DNA of 64,000 nt from Spirulina major PCC 6313. GTDB taxonomy: Bacteria > Cyanobacteriota > Cyanobacteriia > Cyanobacteriales > Spirulinaceae. The DNA lies in assembly GCF_001890765.1 (NCBI RefSeq), contig NZ_KV878783.1, positions 3,686,771 to 3,750,770 of the forward strand, given 5' to 3'. The position numbers were made by a program, and so were the translations under genes. The notes beneath the pieces are model-generated. The model made no database searches and was not told the DNA's origin. It saw only the letters and a program-made list of their open reading frames with translations. Positions 44,101-53,168 of this stretch are shown here, piece by piece; the stretch's first letter is position 1, and each line of letters starts with the position of its first letter.

Positions 44101-45905
44101 TTGTGGGGTTTGATGGCCTGTTATCAATGTGCTGCGCCCCGGACTTGGGAGGATGAGGAAATTAAGTTAATGGTGAGTGCCGGGTCGCAGTTGGGGATTG
44201 CGCTGCAACGGGCGGCGGATCTCGATGCGGTGAAGCAGCAGACCCAAAAACTGGAAAAAGCGATCGAACGGGAACGGGCGATCGCGCTAATCAGCGACAA
44301 AATCCGCCAATCCCAAGATGTGAGTACGATTTTCAAAAGTACGACCCGTGAGGCGCGGCAACTGTTCGAGAGCGATCGCGTCGGGATTTATCGCTTTAAC
44401 CCCGATTGGACGGGGGAATTTGTCGCCGAATCCGTGGGCAGCAATTGGTTGAGCCTACTCAATTATCAAGTCGAAGATCCCAGCCTCTTAGAAAAAACCA
44501 AGGTCAATATTGATACCGAAGGCTGCACGATCAAACAAATGCAAGTGCGGCAAATGGCCAGTAAAGACACCTATCTCCAGCGCACGGAAGGGGGAGCCTA
44601 TCGCCAAGGGGCAGCCTCGCGGGTGTGCAACGATATCTACGCCGCTGGGTTCCCGGACTGTTATCTGGAACTCCTCGAAGCGTTCCAAGCCCGCGCCTAT
44701 ATTACGGTGCCGATCTTTTTGGGCGATCGCCTCTGGGGATTAATGGCCAACTATCAATGTTCCGGGCCGCGCCAGTGGGAAAACGCCGAAATTCAACTGA
44801 TGGTGCAGTTAGGCTCTCAATTGGGCATCGCGCTGCAACGGGCGGCGGATTTAACCCAACTGCGCCAACAAGCCCAGGAACTGGAAACCGCTGCGGCACG
44901 GGAAAAACTCGAACGCCAAGAACTCCAACAGCGGGCCCTGAACCTGCTGCGGGCGGTGCGGCCTGCCTTGGAAGGGGATCTCACTGTGCGTGCTCCCCTT
45001 TCAGAAGATGAACTCGGCACGATCGCCGATGTGTACAACAACACCCTGCAAAGTCTGCGGGGCATTGTGATTCAGGTGCAGGATGTGACGGCACGGGTGG
45101 CGGAAACCTCCAAGGGTAGCGATGTGCAGATTCGTCAACTGGCGGCCCAAGCCCAACGCCAAGCCCAGGAACTCAACCAAGCCCTGGCGGAAGTGCAAAA
45201 AATGGTCAACTTCAGCCAGGATGTGGGGGTGAATGCGGCGGCGATTGAACAGGCGGTGCAAAATGCCAACCAGACGGTGCATTCTGGGGATTCGGCGATG
45301 AATCGCACCGTGGAGGGGATTTTGGCGATTCGGGATACGGTGTCCGAGGCGAGCCAGAAGATCCGCGAGTTGAGTGAGTCGTCCCAAAAAATTGACCGGG
45401 TGGTGAACCTGATTAGTGATTTTGCGACCCAAACGCAGTTGCTCTCGCTGAATGCGGCGATTGAGGCAACGCGGGCGGGGGAATATGGCAAAGGGTTCGC
45501 GGTGGTTGCCGATGAGGTGCGATCGCTCGCCAATCCGCCAGTGCGACCTTGGAAATCTCCAACCTGGTGGCGGAAATTCGCCAACAAACCAGCGAGGTGA
45601 TCAAAGTGACCGAAGCCGCGATTACCCAGGTGAGCGCGGGGACGAGCCTCGTGGAAGAAACGAAGGGAAACTTAACGGCGATCGCCGCTGCCACGGCCCA
45701 AATTTCCGAACTCGTCGAAAGTATCACCACTGCCACCACTGCCCAACTGGAGCAGTCCAAATCCGTCACCCAAACCATGCGTGAGGTGGCGGAAATTTCC
45801 GACAGCACCTCCGCTGAATCGGTGCAACTGTCCAACACCTTCCAAGACACCCTAACCACAGCCCAAACCCTCCAGGAGGTGGTGAAGCAATTCAAGGTCA
45901 ATTAA
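41131..45905 (+). CDS. Soluble methyl-accepting sensor with six GAF domains, frameshifted near the 3' end
   Basis: The intact product would have about 1590 residues: six GAF domains (about 45-1235), a HAMP-like linker (near 1270) and an MCP signalling domain. No membrane helix is seen. GAF2-6 share [20 protein letters not shown] and FPxCYxxLLExxQARAYxxV; the Cys of FPxCY falls at residues 337, 547, 757, 967 and 1177, where cyanobacteriochromes attach bilin. GAF1 lacks it. The frame read from the start ends at 45600 after [14 protein letters not shown]. The signalling domain continues in another frame ([18 protein letters not shown]) to 45905, so one base (or four) is missing near 45535. Gene order with PatA, CheA and CheW resembles PixJ/TaxD1 phototaxis clusters. 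Confidence 0.88.
41759..44870 (+). repeat. Five 630-bp in-gene repeats encoding GAF2 to GAF6
   Basis: Matching codons recur every 630 bases: the Cys codon of FPxCY is at 42139, 42769, 43399, 44029 and 44659. From GAF3 on, the Cys codon of GCTIK is at 42634, 43264, 43894 and 44524. GAF3 and GAF4 are nearly identical at the DNA level in the segment around GCACGATCAAAGACATGAAA. This points to recent duplication or gene conversion. Confidence 0.85.
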
Positions 45906-45942
45906 TCCGTGCTACTCAACTGTCCACTGCCAATGGTTCGCT

Positions 45943-48900
45943 ATGAAAGAATGGGATCTGCATAAACTGGCCGATGGTGTCTGGTCATCGATTCGGGATT
46001 GGGACTATTTCCAGCGCGATGAAGTGGGCCAGCAGGTGGCGAAGGCGGCGGAAGCCCTGTTGCAGACTCCCACCCCCCAGAGTTCCACCTCAATCCCGAT
46101 CGATGACGACGAAGACGACCCCGATGAGGAACTGAGCCGCCCCCCGCGATCGCAAAGCCACCCATCGCGTAGCTACCCATCCCAAAGCCACCCATCGCGT
46201 AGCCACCCATCCCAAAGCCACCCATCCCAAAGCCACCCATCCCAACCGATCGCCATTGAGGACGATGATCTGTTTAGGGATGGCCCGCGTCCACCGATCA
46301 TCACGCCGCCGCCCCCTGTGCCATCGCCCCCCCCTCCGACCGATGATCTTTGGGGGGATGATGACCTGTTTGGGGATGGGGTGCAACCGTCAGAACCGGA
46401 GGCGATCGCTCCTGATCCCGTCCCTGCCGCAAGTTTTGAAATTGTGATTGATGAGAAGCCGGACGCGATCGCACCCGATCCCGCCGCAAGTTTTGAAATT
46501 GTGATTGATGAAGAGCCAGACGCGATCGCCCCTGATCCCACCCCAGCGCCGACTGCCGATCTCGGCTTAGAGGATCGCACCACCATCCCCATTGATATCC
46601 TGCCCCCAGAACTCTGGCCCCTGTCCCCTCAACCCAGCGACCCAGACCCCGCAGCCCAATCACCGCAAGACCTTGACCTCGAAATCCTAGCCGGATGGGG
46701 TAATGACTGGAGCGATACCCCTGATCCAGGCTCAGAACCAGAGGCAAGCTTTGAACCGCCGCCCGCATCTTTCCCCCCCGATGCGCCCGCCCTCCATCCT
46801 GACGAAATAACCGCCCCCAACCTAAGCCCGGAACCCTGGGCGGTGGATGATGCCTGGAGCCAAGGTGATGCAGAATTTGACCAAAATGCTGCAATATTAG
46901 CGAGTTGGGGTGATGGTTGGCCGGCGGCGGGCCCAGAGGAGGGCTTGAGTCCTAATTCTGATGATCTAGAGAATCTGCCAACCCTCAGCCCACCGCCGGA
47001 ACTGAGCCAACCCCCCGCGCCGGAATTTCCCCCAGAGATGATCGCAGCAGAACAGGCGATCGCCCCCCCGGATCGAGAAGCCGATCCCTTCCCCGATTTT
47101 CCTGCCATGGATGAGATGGACTTCTCCCGTGAGCTAGATTGGCCCGACCCCGATGCCCTGGACAATCCATCGGCGGAAGACCTGTTTGGGAATGCGGGGC
47201 TGTTGTCCTTGGATGACCTGAGCTTAGAGGAACTTGATGGGTTTGATGCGTTTGAACCCACGCCCGCCCCAAAGCCAGAGGGTAACCCCCCACTCGAAGC
47301 CCCTGCCGACAGTCGCAACCCCGAAGGTTATCAATACTTCGTCACTGAAGCTCAGGATCTCTTAGTCACCCTTGAACAGGAGCTTTTGGCTCTGCACGCA
47401 GGGTCAAGTACGGCGGATATTTATAGTTTGATGCGGGTCACCCATACCCTGAAAGGGGCATCGGCGAATGTGGGCTGCGACACAATCACCACGATCGCCC
47501 ACAACATTGAAGATGTGTTTCGGGCGATGCTGGCCCCCGAAGCGGTGATCGATCAAGAGTTGCAGGGGATGTTGTTTGAGGGCTATGAATGTCTGCGCTT
47601 GGCCTTGAGTGCAGAGTTGGGCCATGAACATAGCCAGGATGATGATCTGCTGAATCGGGCGGCGGATCTGTTGGCGCGGTTTCAGGTGAAATTGGGGGAT
47701 TGTTTTAATCAGCAGCAACCGCTACCCAGTTCTGCGGAAATGGGGTTTGACTTGACCCAGTCGATTTTTGAGGTGGGGGTGCAGCAACGGATTGAAGAGT
47801 TGCAGGGGTTGATCGCCCAGAACCCAGACGGGACAGGGTTGGCTGAGGCCCTCCAAGGTCAGGCTGAGGTGTTCATTGGGTTAGGAGAATCCCTAGGATT
47901 GCCGGAATTTACGCGCCTGGCCCAAACGATTCAAGGGGCGATCGCCGCTCAACCGGATGCCATTCGTGCGATCGCAGCCCTGGCCCTTGCGGATCTGCAA
48001 ACAGCCCAAACCCAAGTGTTAGGAGGCGATCGCACCCAGGGCGCAACCCTCAGCCCCGCCTGGCAACAGTACAGCCCCACGTTTTCCCCTCCCCCCTCCC
48101 CAACGGCAACGCCAGCAGATAACCCACTCCCCCCCATCGACGCGATAGATGATGCGGAGCCGGAACCCTCAGACCCCTCAACACTAGGTAACTCTGGCTT
48201 GCCGAGCTTGGATGACATTTTTGGGGTGGGTCTGATCCTGCCGGAGACGGGGACGAGGCAGGAGATGTCGGGTCTGTTTGAGGGGGATGGCTCCGATGAT
48301 GGAACAGTGGATCAGCATGGGGTATCGGACGACGATCGCGAGACAGAAGCGATCGCACCCTCATACCCCGCCACCCCCGTCCCCGATCGCGTCACCCTTG
48401 CCAGTGACCTCTGGGATGAAGTCGTCCCCGCCTCCCAAACCAAAGCCCCACCCCCCCAAACCCCGCCCCAGACCCTCAGCACCGCGCCCCCCGTCTCGAA
48501 AACCCTCCGCATTGAACTCGACCAACTCGAACACCTCAATCATCTGGTGGGCGAACTCCTGATCAATCAAAACCAACTCGCCCTACGAGACGAGCAATTT
48601 CAAACCTCCGTCCAAAAACTCTCGGACTGGCTGCGCAAACACCGCCTCACCCTGGCTCAACTGCGCTCCACCCTCCCTAGTGAAACCAACTCCGCCACCG
48701 CTTCCCCCGTTCACCGCCTCCTCTACGCCGCCCTCGAAGAAACCTCCCAAATCACCCAAGCCACCGAGGACATGAATCTTTTGGTGCGCACCACCGCTTC
48801 CACCATTGAGCGCGAACAGCGGCTCTCGAAGCAACTGCGGGACAACATGGAAGCGGCGCGGATGATGCCAATTGAGGGGTTATTGAAGCGATTTCCGCCC

Positions 48901-50481
48901 ATGGTGAAGCAGTTGTCCTTTGTGAATAAGAAGCCTGTGACCTTGACGGTACGGGGTACAGGGGTGCTGATTGATAAGACGATTACGGAGAATCTCTACG
49001 ATGCGCTGCTGCATTTGGTGCGTAATGCCTTTGACCATGGGATCGAGTCCGTCGAAGCGCGGCGGGCGGCCGGAAAACCGGAGCAGGGCCAGATTGAAAT
49101 CGCGGCCTATAACCAGGGCAACCGCACGATTATTGAGGTGGGCGATGATGGTCAGGGATTAAAGGTGGAGCGGATTTGTCAGCGGGCGATCGCCAATCAT
49201 TTAATCACCAAAGCCGAAGCCGACGAGATTCGCCGCCAACCTCATCCTGAAGAACGTCTGCTGGATCTGCTCTGTACCCCCGGATTTTCCACCACCGACC
49301 AAGTGAGCGATCTCTCCGGGCGCGGCGTGGGGCTGGATGTGGTCAAAACCCAGTTGGCGCAAATTAAAGGTACGCTCCAAGTCCGGCGACGCAATGGTGT
49401 TGAGTCGGGCAATGGCGGCCAGGGTACGATTTTTTCGCTCCAGATTCGGGAATCGCTCCTCAGTGCGCGGCTGTTAATTTGCCAAGCGGGATCATCCGTG
49501 TATGGGTTTGTGTCGAACGAGATTGAACAGGTGCTGATTCCGGGGGAAAAGCTACGGTTTATTGCCGGCCAAAAGGTGCTCGATTGGAACCAAGAGGAAG
49601 CCGAATGCACCGTGCCGGTCTATGAATTAGCATCGCTGTTTAAATCCCCGGCCCGGTTAGCGGCGACGCAGCAATATTTAGCCTTGGCGGATCGGGGCGA
49701 ACTTCAGCCGGTGCTGAGTACGCCGCAAAATATTACGCCGGTGCTGCTGTTGCGCACCACTGACGGTTTGATTGGGTTGGAGGTGCAGCAGGTGATTGAG
49801 GAATCGGAGTTGGTGATTAAGCCGATTTCCGATGCGATCGCCCCCCCGCCCTACCTTTACGGCTGTAGTATTTTGGCCGATGGCCGCCTCACCTTAGTGA
49901 TTGACGGGGCGATGCTGGTGCAACATACCCAAAAACAGGGCATGCGGCTGATCCAAGAATCCTTGGCCCCAGCGCGATCGCAGCCCGCGATCGCTTCTAC
50001 GGCCTTTTCCACTGAACAATTGGGTCTCTATATCCCCGACGCGCACCCCTCGGATCAAAACCCCATCCCCACCCCCGCCGACCCCGTGGAAACCGCCGCC
50101 CCCATTGTCACCATCCTCGTGGTGGATGATTCCCTGACGGAGCGGCAAACCTTGAGTTTGATGCTCAAACGCCACGGCAAGCGGGTAATTGAAGCCAAAG
50201 ACGGTTTAGAAGCCTTGGAACAGTTGCGCAGTGGTCGTTCGGTGGATGCGATTCTCTGTGATATTGAAATGCCCCGGATGAATGGACTAGAGTTTTTAAG
50301 TGCAGCGCGGCAGGATCTCCAAGGGGCAAACATTCCGGTGCTGATGCTCACCTCCCGCAGTCGCGATCGCTTTCAAACCATCGCCCTCGAATTGGGAGCC
50401 GCCGCCTACCTCACCAAACCCTACATTGAGCAAGAAATTCTCACCACCCTGGACACCGCCCTTGGGAGAAAACGGCCATGA
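45943..50481 (+). CDS. cheA: Hybrid CheA-type histidine kinase with HPt, CheW and receiver domains
   Basis: A protein of 1512 residues. Residues 1-450 are mostly acidic/Pro-rich and disordered, with short tandem repeats. The HPt domain (about 460-570) has the phospho-His in VTHTLKGASANVGC. The dimerisation region starts near 851 (LRIELDQLEHLNHLVGELL) and the ATPase near 1018 (LLHLVRNAFDHG, then VGDDGQGL and GRGVGLDVVK). A CheW-like domain spans about 1166-1330 and a receiver about 1388-1505 (VVDDSLTERQTLSL, phospho-Asp in ILCDIEMPRMNGL, KPYIEQ). This layout matches cyanobacterial PixL/TaxAY/PilL kinases. It starts 37 bases after the sensor gene, and its stop overlaps the CheW start. Confidence 0.94.
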   Translation: MKEWDLHKLADGVWSSIRDWDYFQRDEVGQQVAKAAEALLQTPTPQSSTSIPIDDDEDDPDEELSRPPRSQSHPSRSYPSQSHPSRSHPSQSHPSQSHPSQPIAIEDDDLFRDGPRPPIITPPPPVPSPPPPTDDLWGDDDLFGDGVQPSEPEAIAPDPVPAASFEIVIDEKPDAIAPDPAASFEIVIDEEPDAIAPDPTPAPTADLGLEDRTTIPIDILPPELWPLSPQPSDPDPAAQSPQDLDLEILAGWGNDWSDTPDPGSEPEASFEPPPASFPPDAPALHPDEITAPNLSPEPWAVDDAWSQGDAEFDQNAAILASWGDGWPAAGPEEGLSPNSDDLENLPTLSPPPELSQPPAPEFPPEMIAAEQAIAPPDREADPFPDFPAMDEMDFSRELDWPDPDALDNPSAEDLFGNAGLLSLDDLSLEELDGFDAFEPTPAPKPEGNPPLEAPADSRNPEGYQYFVTEAQDLLVTLEQELLALHAGSSTADIYSLMRVTHTLKGASANVGCDTITTIAHNIEDVFRAMLAPEAVIDQELQGMLFEGYECLRLALSAELGHEHSQDDDLLNRAADLLARFQVKLGDCFNQQQPLPSSAEMGFDLTQSIFEVGVQQRIEELQGLIAQNPDGTGLAEALQGQAEVFIGLGESLGLPEFTRLAQTIQGAIAAQPDAIRAIAALALADLQTAQTQVLGGDRTQGATLSPAWQQYSPTFSPPPSPTATPADNPLPPIDAIDDAEPEPSDPSTLGNSGLPSLDDIFGVGLILPETGTRQEMSGLFEGDGSDDGTVDQHGVSDDDRETEAIAPSYPATPVPDRVTLASDLWDEVVPASQTKAPPPQTPPQTLSTAPPVSKTLRIELDQLEHLNHLVGELLINQNQLALRDEQFQTSVQKLSDWLRKHRLTLAQLRSTLPSETNSATASPVHRLLYAALEETSQITQATEDMNLLVRTTASTIEREQRLSKQLRDNMEAARMMPIEGLLKRFPPMVKQLSFVNKKPVTLTVRGTGVLIDKTITENLYDALLHLVRNAFDHGIESVEARRAAGKPEQGQIEIAAYNQGNRTIIEVGDDGQGLKVERICQRAIANHLITKAEADEIRRQPHPEERLLDLLCTPGFSTTDQVSDLSGRGVGLDVVKTQLAQIKGTLQVRRRNGVESGNGGQGTIFSLQIRESLLSARLLICQAGSSVYGFVSNEIEQVLIPGEKLRFIAGQKVLDWNQEEAECTVPVYELASLFKSPARLAATQQYLALADRGELQPVLSTPQNITPVLLLRTTDGLIGLEVQQVIEESELVIKPISDAIAPPPYLYGCSILADGRLTLVIDGAMLVQHTQKQGMRLIQESLAPARSQPAIASTAFSTEQLGLYIPDAHPSDQNPIPTPADPVETAAPIVTILVVDDSLTERQTLSLMLKRHGKRVIEAKDGLEALEQLRSGRSVDAILCDIEMPRMNGLEFLSAARQDLQGANIPVLMLTSRSRDRFQTIALELGAAAYLTKPYIEQEILTTLDTALGRKRP
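46156..46245 (+). repeat. Six 15-bp tandem repeats inside cheA
   Basis: Six in-frame units of AGCCACCCATCCCAA and close variants encode Ser-His/Tyr-Pro-Ser-Gln/Arg. Just downstream (about 46401-46540) a second in-frame duplication of roughly 57-63 bases contains GCGATCGC and encodes AIAPDP and SFEIVIDE units. Both lie in the disordered N-terminal part, where copy number could vary without harming the kinase. Confidence 0.85.
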
Positions 50482-50939
50482 GTGACTTAGTGGACACCGA
50501 ACGGATGCGGGTGATCGTGTTTACGGTGCATACCCATTCCTTCGCCTTGCCGATGAAAGCCGTGTTAAAAATCAGCCCACGCCCGACCCAACTCCACCAG
50601 GGCTTTGATGATGTGGGCTTGATTGAACTGGATGGCCAAACGGTGCGCCTCTTGGTGCTCGAACAGTCCTGGGCGGTCGATCCTCTACCGGATCATCCGT
50701 TTTTGATTTTGGTGCAGGGGGGATCGGATTGGATTTTGGGGATTCAAGTGGCGGAACTCCCCAACATGATGGAGTTAGACCGGGCTTCGATTCAAGCCAT
50801 TCCCGAAGCCGCACGGAAAACTCCCCTGGGGTCACTCTGTCACTATGTCGCCCTTTGGCACGGAGAAAACGACACCCCGCAACCGATCTTCTTGCTGGAT
50901 TTGGCGTTGACCTTGAAAGCCCATCACACGGAGGCCTAA
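50478..50939 (+). CDS. cheW: CheW-like coupling protein
   Basis: This 153-residue protein has a CheW-type beta fold: VIVFTVHTHSFALPMKAVLK, GLIELDGQTVRLLVLEQSW, FLILVQGGSDWILGIQVAEL and a C-terminal QPIFLLDLALTLKA. It should link the GAF-rich sensor to CheA. Its ATG overlaps the cheA stop (ATGA), showing translational coupling. The chain is slightly diverged from textbook CheW, but the strand order and length fit. Confidence 0.85.
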   Translation: MSDLVDTERMRVIVFTVHTHSFALPMKAVLKISPRPTQLHQGFDDVGLIELDGQTVRLLVLEQSWAVDPLPDHPFLILVQGGSDWILGIQVAELPNMMELDRASIQAIPEAARKTPLGSLCHYVALWHGENDTPQPIFLLDLALTLKAHHTEA

Positions 50940-50943
50940 AGCC

Positions 50944-51540
50944 ATGACGACCCCTCCAGTGAGCGATCGCTGTACCCAACGCCTCCGCCACCACATGGCG
51001 CGACAGAATCTCCCCAGTTTTCGCCAGTTGGCCCAACAGGCGGGCGTTTCCCCCGCCACAATCCGGCAATTGCGGGCCGGTCAAGCGGCACGATGTCGCG
51101 GGGAAACTTTGGCAAAAATTGCGATCGCCCTCGATCTCACCGTCGATCAACTCCTGACCGAATGCAGCGAACTGCCCTTAACCCGTCCCACGCCTGCCCC
51201 GGCTCCCATGGACCCCAGTGATGCCCTCCACATCCTCGAACCCTGGCTCCTGCAATGGCCCACCGTCGTCGCCGCCGTCACCAAAAACCCCGACCTTCCT
51301 GCGAGTAAAATCATTCCCCTGGTCAAACCCCTAGAACGGCTGCTTGATCATTGGCAAGTGAAGGCGATCGCCCCCATCGGCAGCGAACAGCCCTACGACC
51401 CCACAATTCACGAACTCATGGACGGCACAGCCACACCGGGAGCGATCGTCCGCATCCGCTACGCAGGCTATTACCACGGCGAAGCCCTCCTCTACCGTGC
51501 GAAAGTTTCCCCCGTTGCGATCGGCAGCGCCCAGGGTTAA
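50944..51540 (+). CDS. XRE-type HTH protein with a GrpE-like C-terminal domain
   Basis: This 198-residue protein has an XRE helix-turn-helix at about residues 10-70 (FRQLAQQAGVSPATIRQLRA, LAKIAIALDLTVDQLL), then a Pro-rich spacer and a helix. The last 60 residues resemble the beta-domain of the DnaK exchange factor GrpE: VKAIAPIGSEQPYDPTIHEL, PGAIVRIRYAGYYHGEALLY and RAKVSPV follow GrpE's V-E-x-I, DPxxHxA, PG and GY pattern. The long GrpE coiled coil is missing. It begins 4 bases after the cheW stop, so it belongs to the chemosensory operon. It may link DNA binding or chaperone work to the pathway; this is inference. Confidence 0.68.
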   Translation: MTTPPVSDRCTQRLRHHMARQNLPSFRQLAQQAGVSPATIRQLRAGQAARCRGETLAKIAIALDLTVDQLLTECSELPLTRPTPAPAPMDPSDALHILEPWLLQWPTVVAAVTKNPDLPASKIIPLVKPLERLLDHWQVKAIAPIGSEQPYDPTIHELMDGTATPGAIVRIRYAGYYHGEALLYRAKVSPVAIGSAQG

Positions 51541-51614
51541 TGTTTCTGGTCAGCGATACTCAAAACCATTACAGCCTGTTCACCCTCACCCCAAACCCCT
51601 CTCCCCCAGGGCTG
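51541..51614. other. Start of the repeat-rich gap between the operon and glk
   Basis: The whole gap from 51541 to 52148 (608 bases) holds no gene. This first part contains CCTCACCCCAAACCCCTCTCCC-type pyrimidine-rich sequence, common in cyanobacterial spacers; similar G-rich sequence on the opposite strand lies at 33260-33290. Two miniature elements fill the rest, followed by 58 unremarkable bases before the glk stop. Confidence 0.5.
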
Positions 51615-51874
51615 CTGCTCATACACAACGTCCTAAGGTTAATCTCCCCTGCGTTTAATCCCCCTCCATCGTCAAGGCAGCGAGCTAGAAGCTCGCACTA
51701 CGGAGCACTCATGTAGGGTGAGCCTCTGGCTCACTGCTGATTAACTGACTAACTAGATGGCTTGATGGCAGCGAGCGAGAAGCTCGCACAACAGAAGATT
51801 GCAGGCAGGGTAGTGTGAGCCTCTGGCTCACTCATACCCCTTCTAGATGCGTAGCTTGGGTTGTGTATAAGCAG
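51615..51874. repeat. MITE-like repeat, family 2, copy 2 (internally duplicated)
   Basis: The ends are near-perfect inverted repeats of 15 bases (CTGCTCATACACAAC / GTTGTGTATAAGCAG, one mismatch). Inside, the block GGCAGCGAGC..GAAGCTCGCA followed by GTGAGCCTCTGGCTCACT occurs twice (51676-51740 and 51770-51832), while copy 1 at 33062-33240 has it once. The shared lead-in TGCGTTTAATCCCCCTC is present in both copies. Family 1 copy 2 begins two bases after its right end. Confidence 0.6.
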
Positions 51875-51875
51875 T

Positions 51876-52090
51876 CTGAGTATAGGACAAAAGTTGAAAT
51901 GGACGGCGTAATCTTGATTTTGATGGGGTGGGAATATCCTGCTTCCTATGTTGTCTGATCCCAGCGGGCAAGATGCCCGCACGACAGACTATGGATTTTT
52001 AGGGAGCGTGTGGGGTTTTGCTATTGTTCTACCCAACCTACGAAATCATCAGGGTTTTAGCCCAAGCCTGATTTTTTGTCCTGTACTCAG
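51876..52090. mobile_element. 215-bp miniature inverted-repeat element, family 1, copy 2
   Basis: Same length as the copy at 35718-35932 but inverted. The right terminal 50 bases match the left end of copy 1 with one mismatch. The right terminal repeat is intact (TTTGTCCTGTACTCAG), and the left has one change (CTGAGTATAGGACAAA). No direct duplication flanks it, so this copy is older or rearranged. It directly abuts the family 2 repeat. Confidence 0.85.
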
Positions 52091-52148
52091 AGGCGGGTTA
52101 GGCTAACATTCCAAGGGCACTCTATTTTGAGGACTGTCAACTTAAGGT

Positions 52149-53168
52149 TTAGGGTTCGAGTTGGGCGGCGCAGATGCCCGCACCGAGGAGACCAACCTGG
52201 GGATTGAGCACCACGGAGATCCGCACCGGATCGAGCACCCCACTGACGCGGCCTTTTGCGTGATAGGCGGCCATGAATTCCCCGGCTTCGATCAGGGGGA
52301 GGAGTTTGGCGGCGATGCCGCCAGCGATGAAGAGGCCGCCGTAGGGGAGAAGTTTGAGGGCGAGGTTACCCGCTTCGGCTCCGTAGGCGGACATGAAGAG
52401 ATCGAGGGTTTCGCCACAGAGGCGATCGCGCCCGTCCAAGGCGGCCTTGGAGATGATCGCGGCAGCATCGGCGTTGGGGCTGTTGAGTTGGGCGGTGATG
52501 TCGGCGGATTCCGGAACCATGAGGCGATCGCGCAAACAGGCGTAAATATCCACAATGCCCATGCCCGACACCACCCGCTCCACCGAGACCCGCTCTAGTT
52601 GGCGCACGGACTTGAGGTGGTTCAAGAGGGCATATTCCCGGTCGTTGCGGGGGGCGAAATCCGTGTGGCCGCCTTCGGTGGGGAAAACGCGATGTTTGCG
52701 TTGTCCGATGGGAATCACCACCGCTTCGCCGAGGCCCGTTCCTGCCCCTAGGACGGCGATCGGGGCACTGGGGTCTACCGTTCCCGCTTGCAAAACATGG
52801 AGTTCATCGGGCTGCAACCCCAGCACCCCGTAGCCAATCCCGGCAAAGTCGTTAATCAGCGCCACCTGATCCAATTGCAAATCCTGGCCAAGGCGATCGC
52901 CGTCCAGTTTCCAACTCAGGTTTGTGAGGGTGCAGGTATTGTTGTGGACGGGGCCAGCGATCGCAAAACAAGCATAATCAGGACGACTCCCATCCTCTTG
53001 ATGACCCGCTGTGGCCAGAAATTCCTTCACGATCGGCACGAGATCTTCATAGTCAGCACTAATATAATGCTGCCGTTCCGATACCGGCTGAATCCCGGTT
53101 GCTGTGGGTTTAAAGAGTTGCAACAACGTCTTTGTGCCACCAATATCACCTGCCAGTAATAAGGTCAT
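52149..53168 (-). CDS. glk: Glucokinase
   Basis: This 339-residue enzyme of the ROK-independent Glk family phosphorylates glucose with ATP. The ATP/phosphate-1 loop is LAGDIGGTKTLLQLF at the N-terminus, the substrate region NLSWKLDGDRLGQDLQLDQV with INDFAGIGYGVLGL, phosphate-2 VLGAGTGLGEAVVIP, and the adenosine-binding GGLFIAGGIAAKLLPLIE near the end. It is intact and of normal length. It is transcribed alone, away from the potBC-like pair, with a 243-base gap that contains dispersed repeats. Confidence 0.93.
   Translation of the reverse strand: MTLLLAGDIGGTKTLLQLFKPTATGIQPVSERQHYISADYEDLVPIVKEFLATAGHQEDGSRPDYACFAIAGPVHNNTCTLTNLSWKLDGDRLGQDLQLDQVALINDFAGIGYGVLGLQPDELHVLQAGTVDPSAPIAVLGAGTGLGEAVVIPIGQRKHRVFPTEGGHTDFAPRNDREYALLNHLKSVRQLERVSVERVVSGMGIVDIYACLRDRLMVPESADITAQLNSPNADAAAIISKAALDGRDRLCGETLDLFMSAYGAEAGNLALKLLPYGGLFIAGGIAAKLLPLIEAGEFMAAYHAKGRVSGVLDPVRISVVLNPQVGLLGAGICAAQLEP

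Noticed and set aside
41759-44870. Regular 630-bp repeat considered as a mobile or CRISPR-like array
   Set aside because: The units are in-frame protein domains with diverged wobble positions, so they are GAF domain duplications inside one gene.
46301-47318. Several long minus-strand frames inside cheA
   Set aside because: They mirror the Pro/Asp/Ser-rich coding sequence of the CheA N-terminus; composition only, no motifs.
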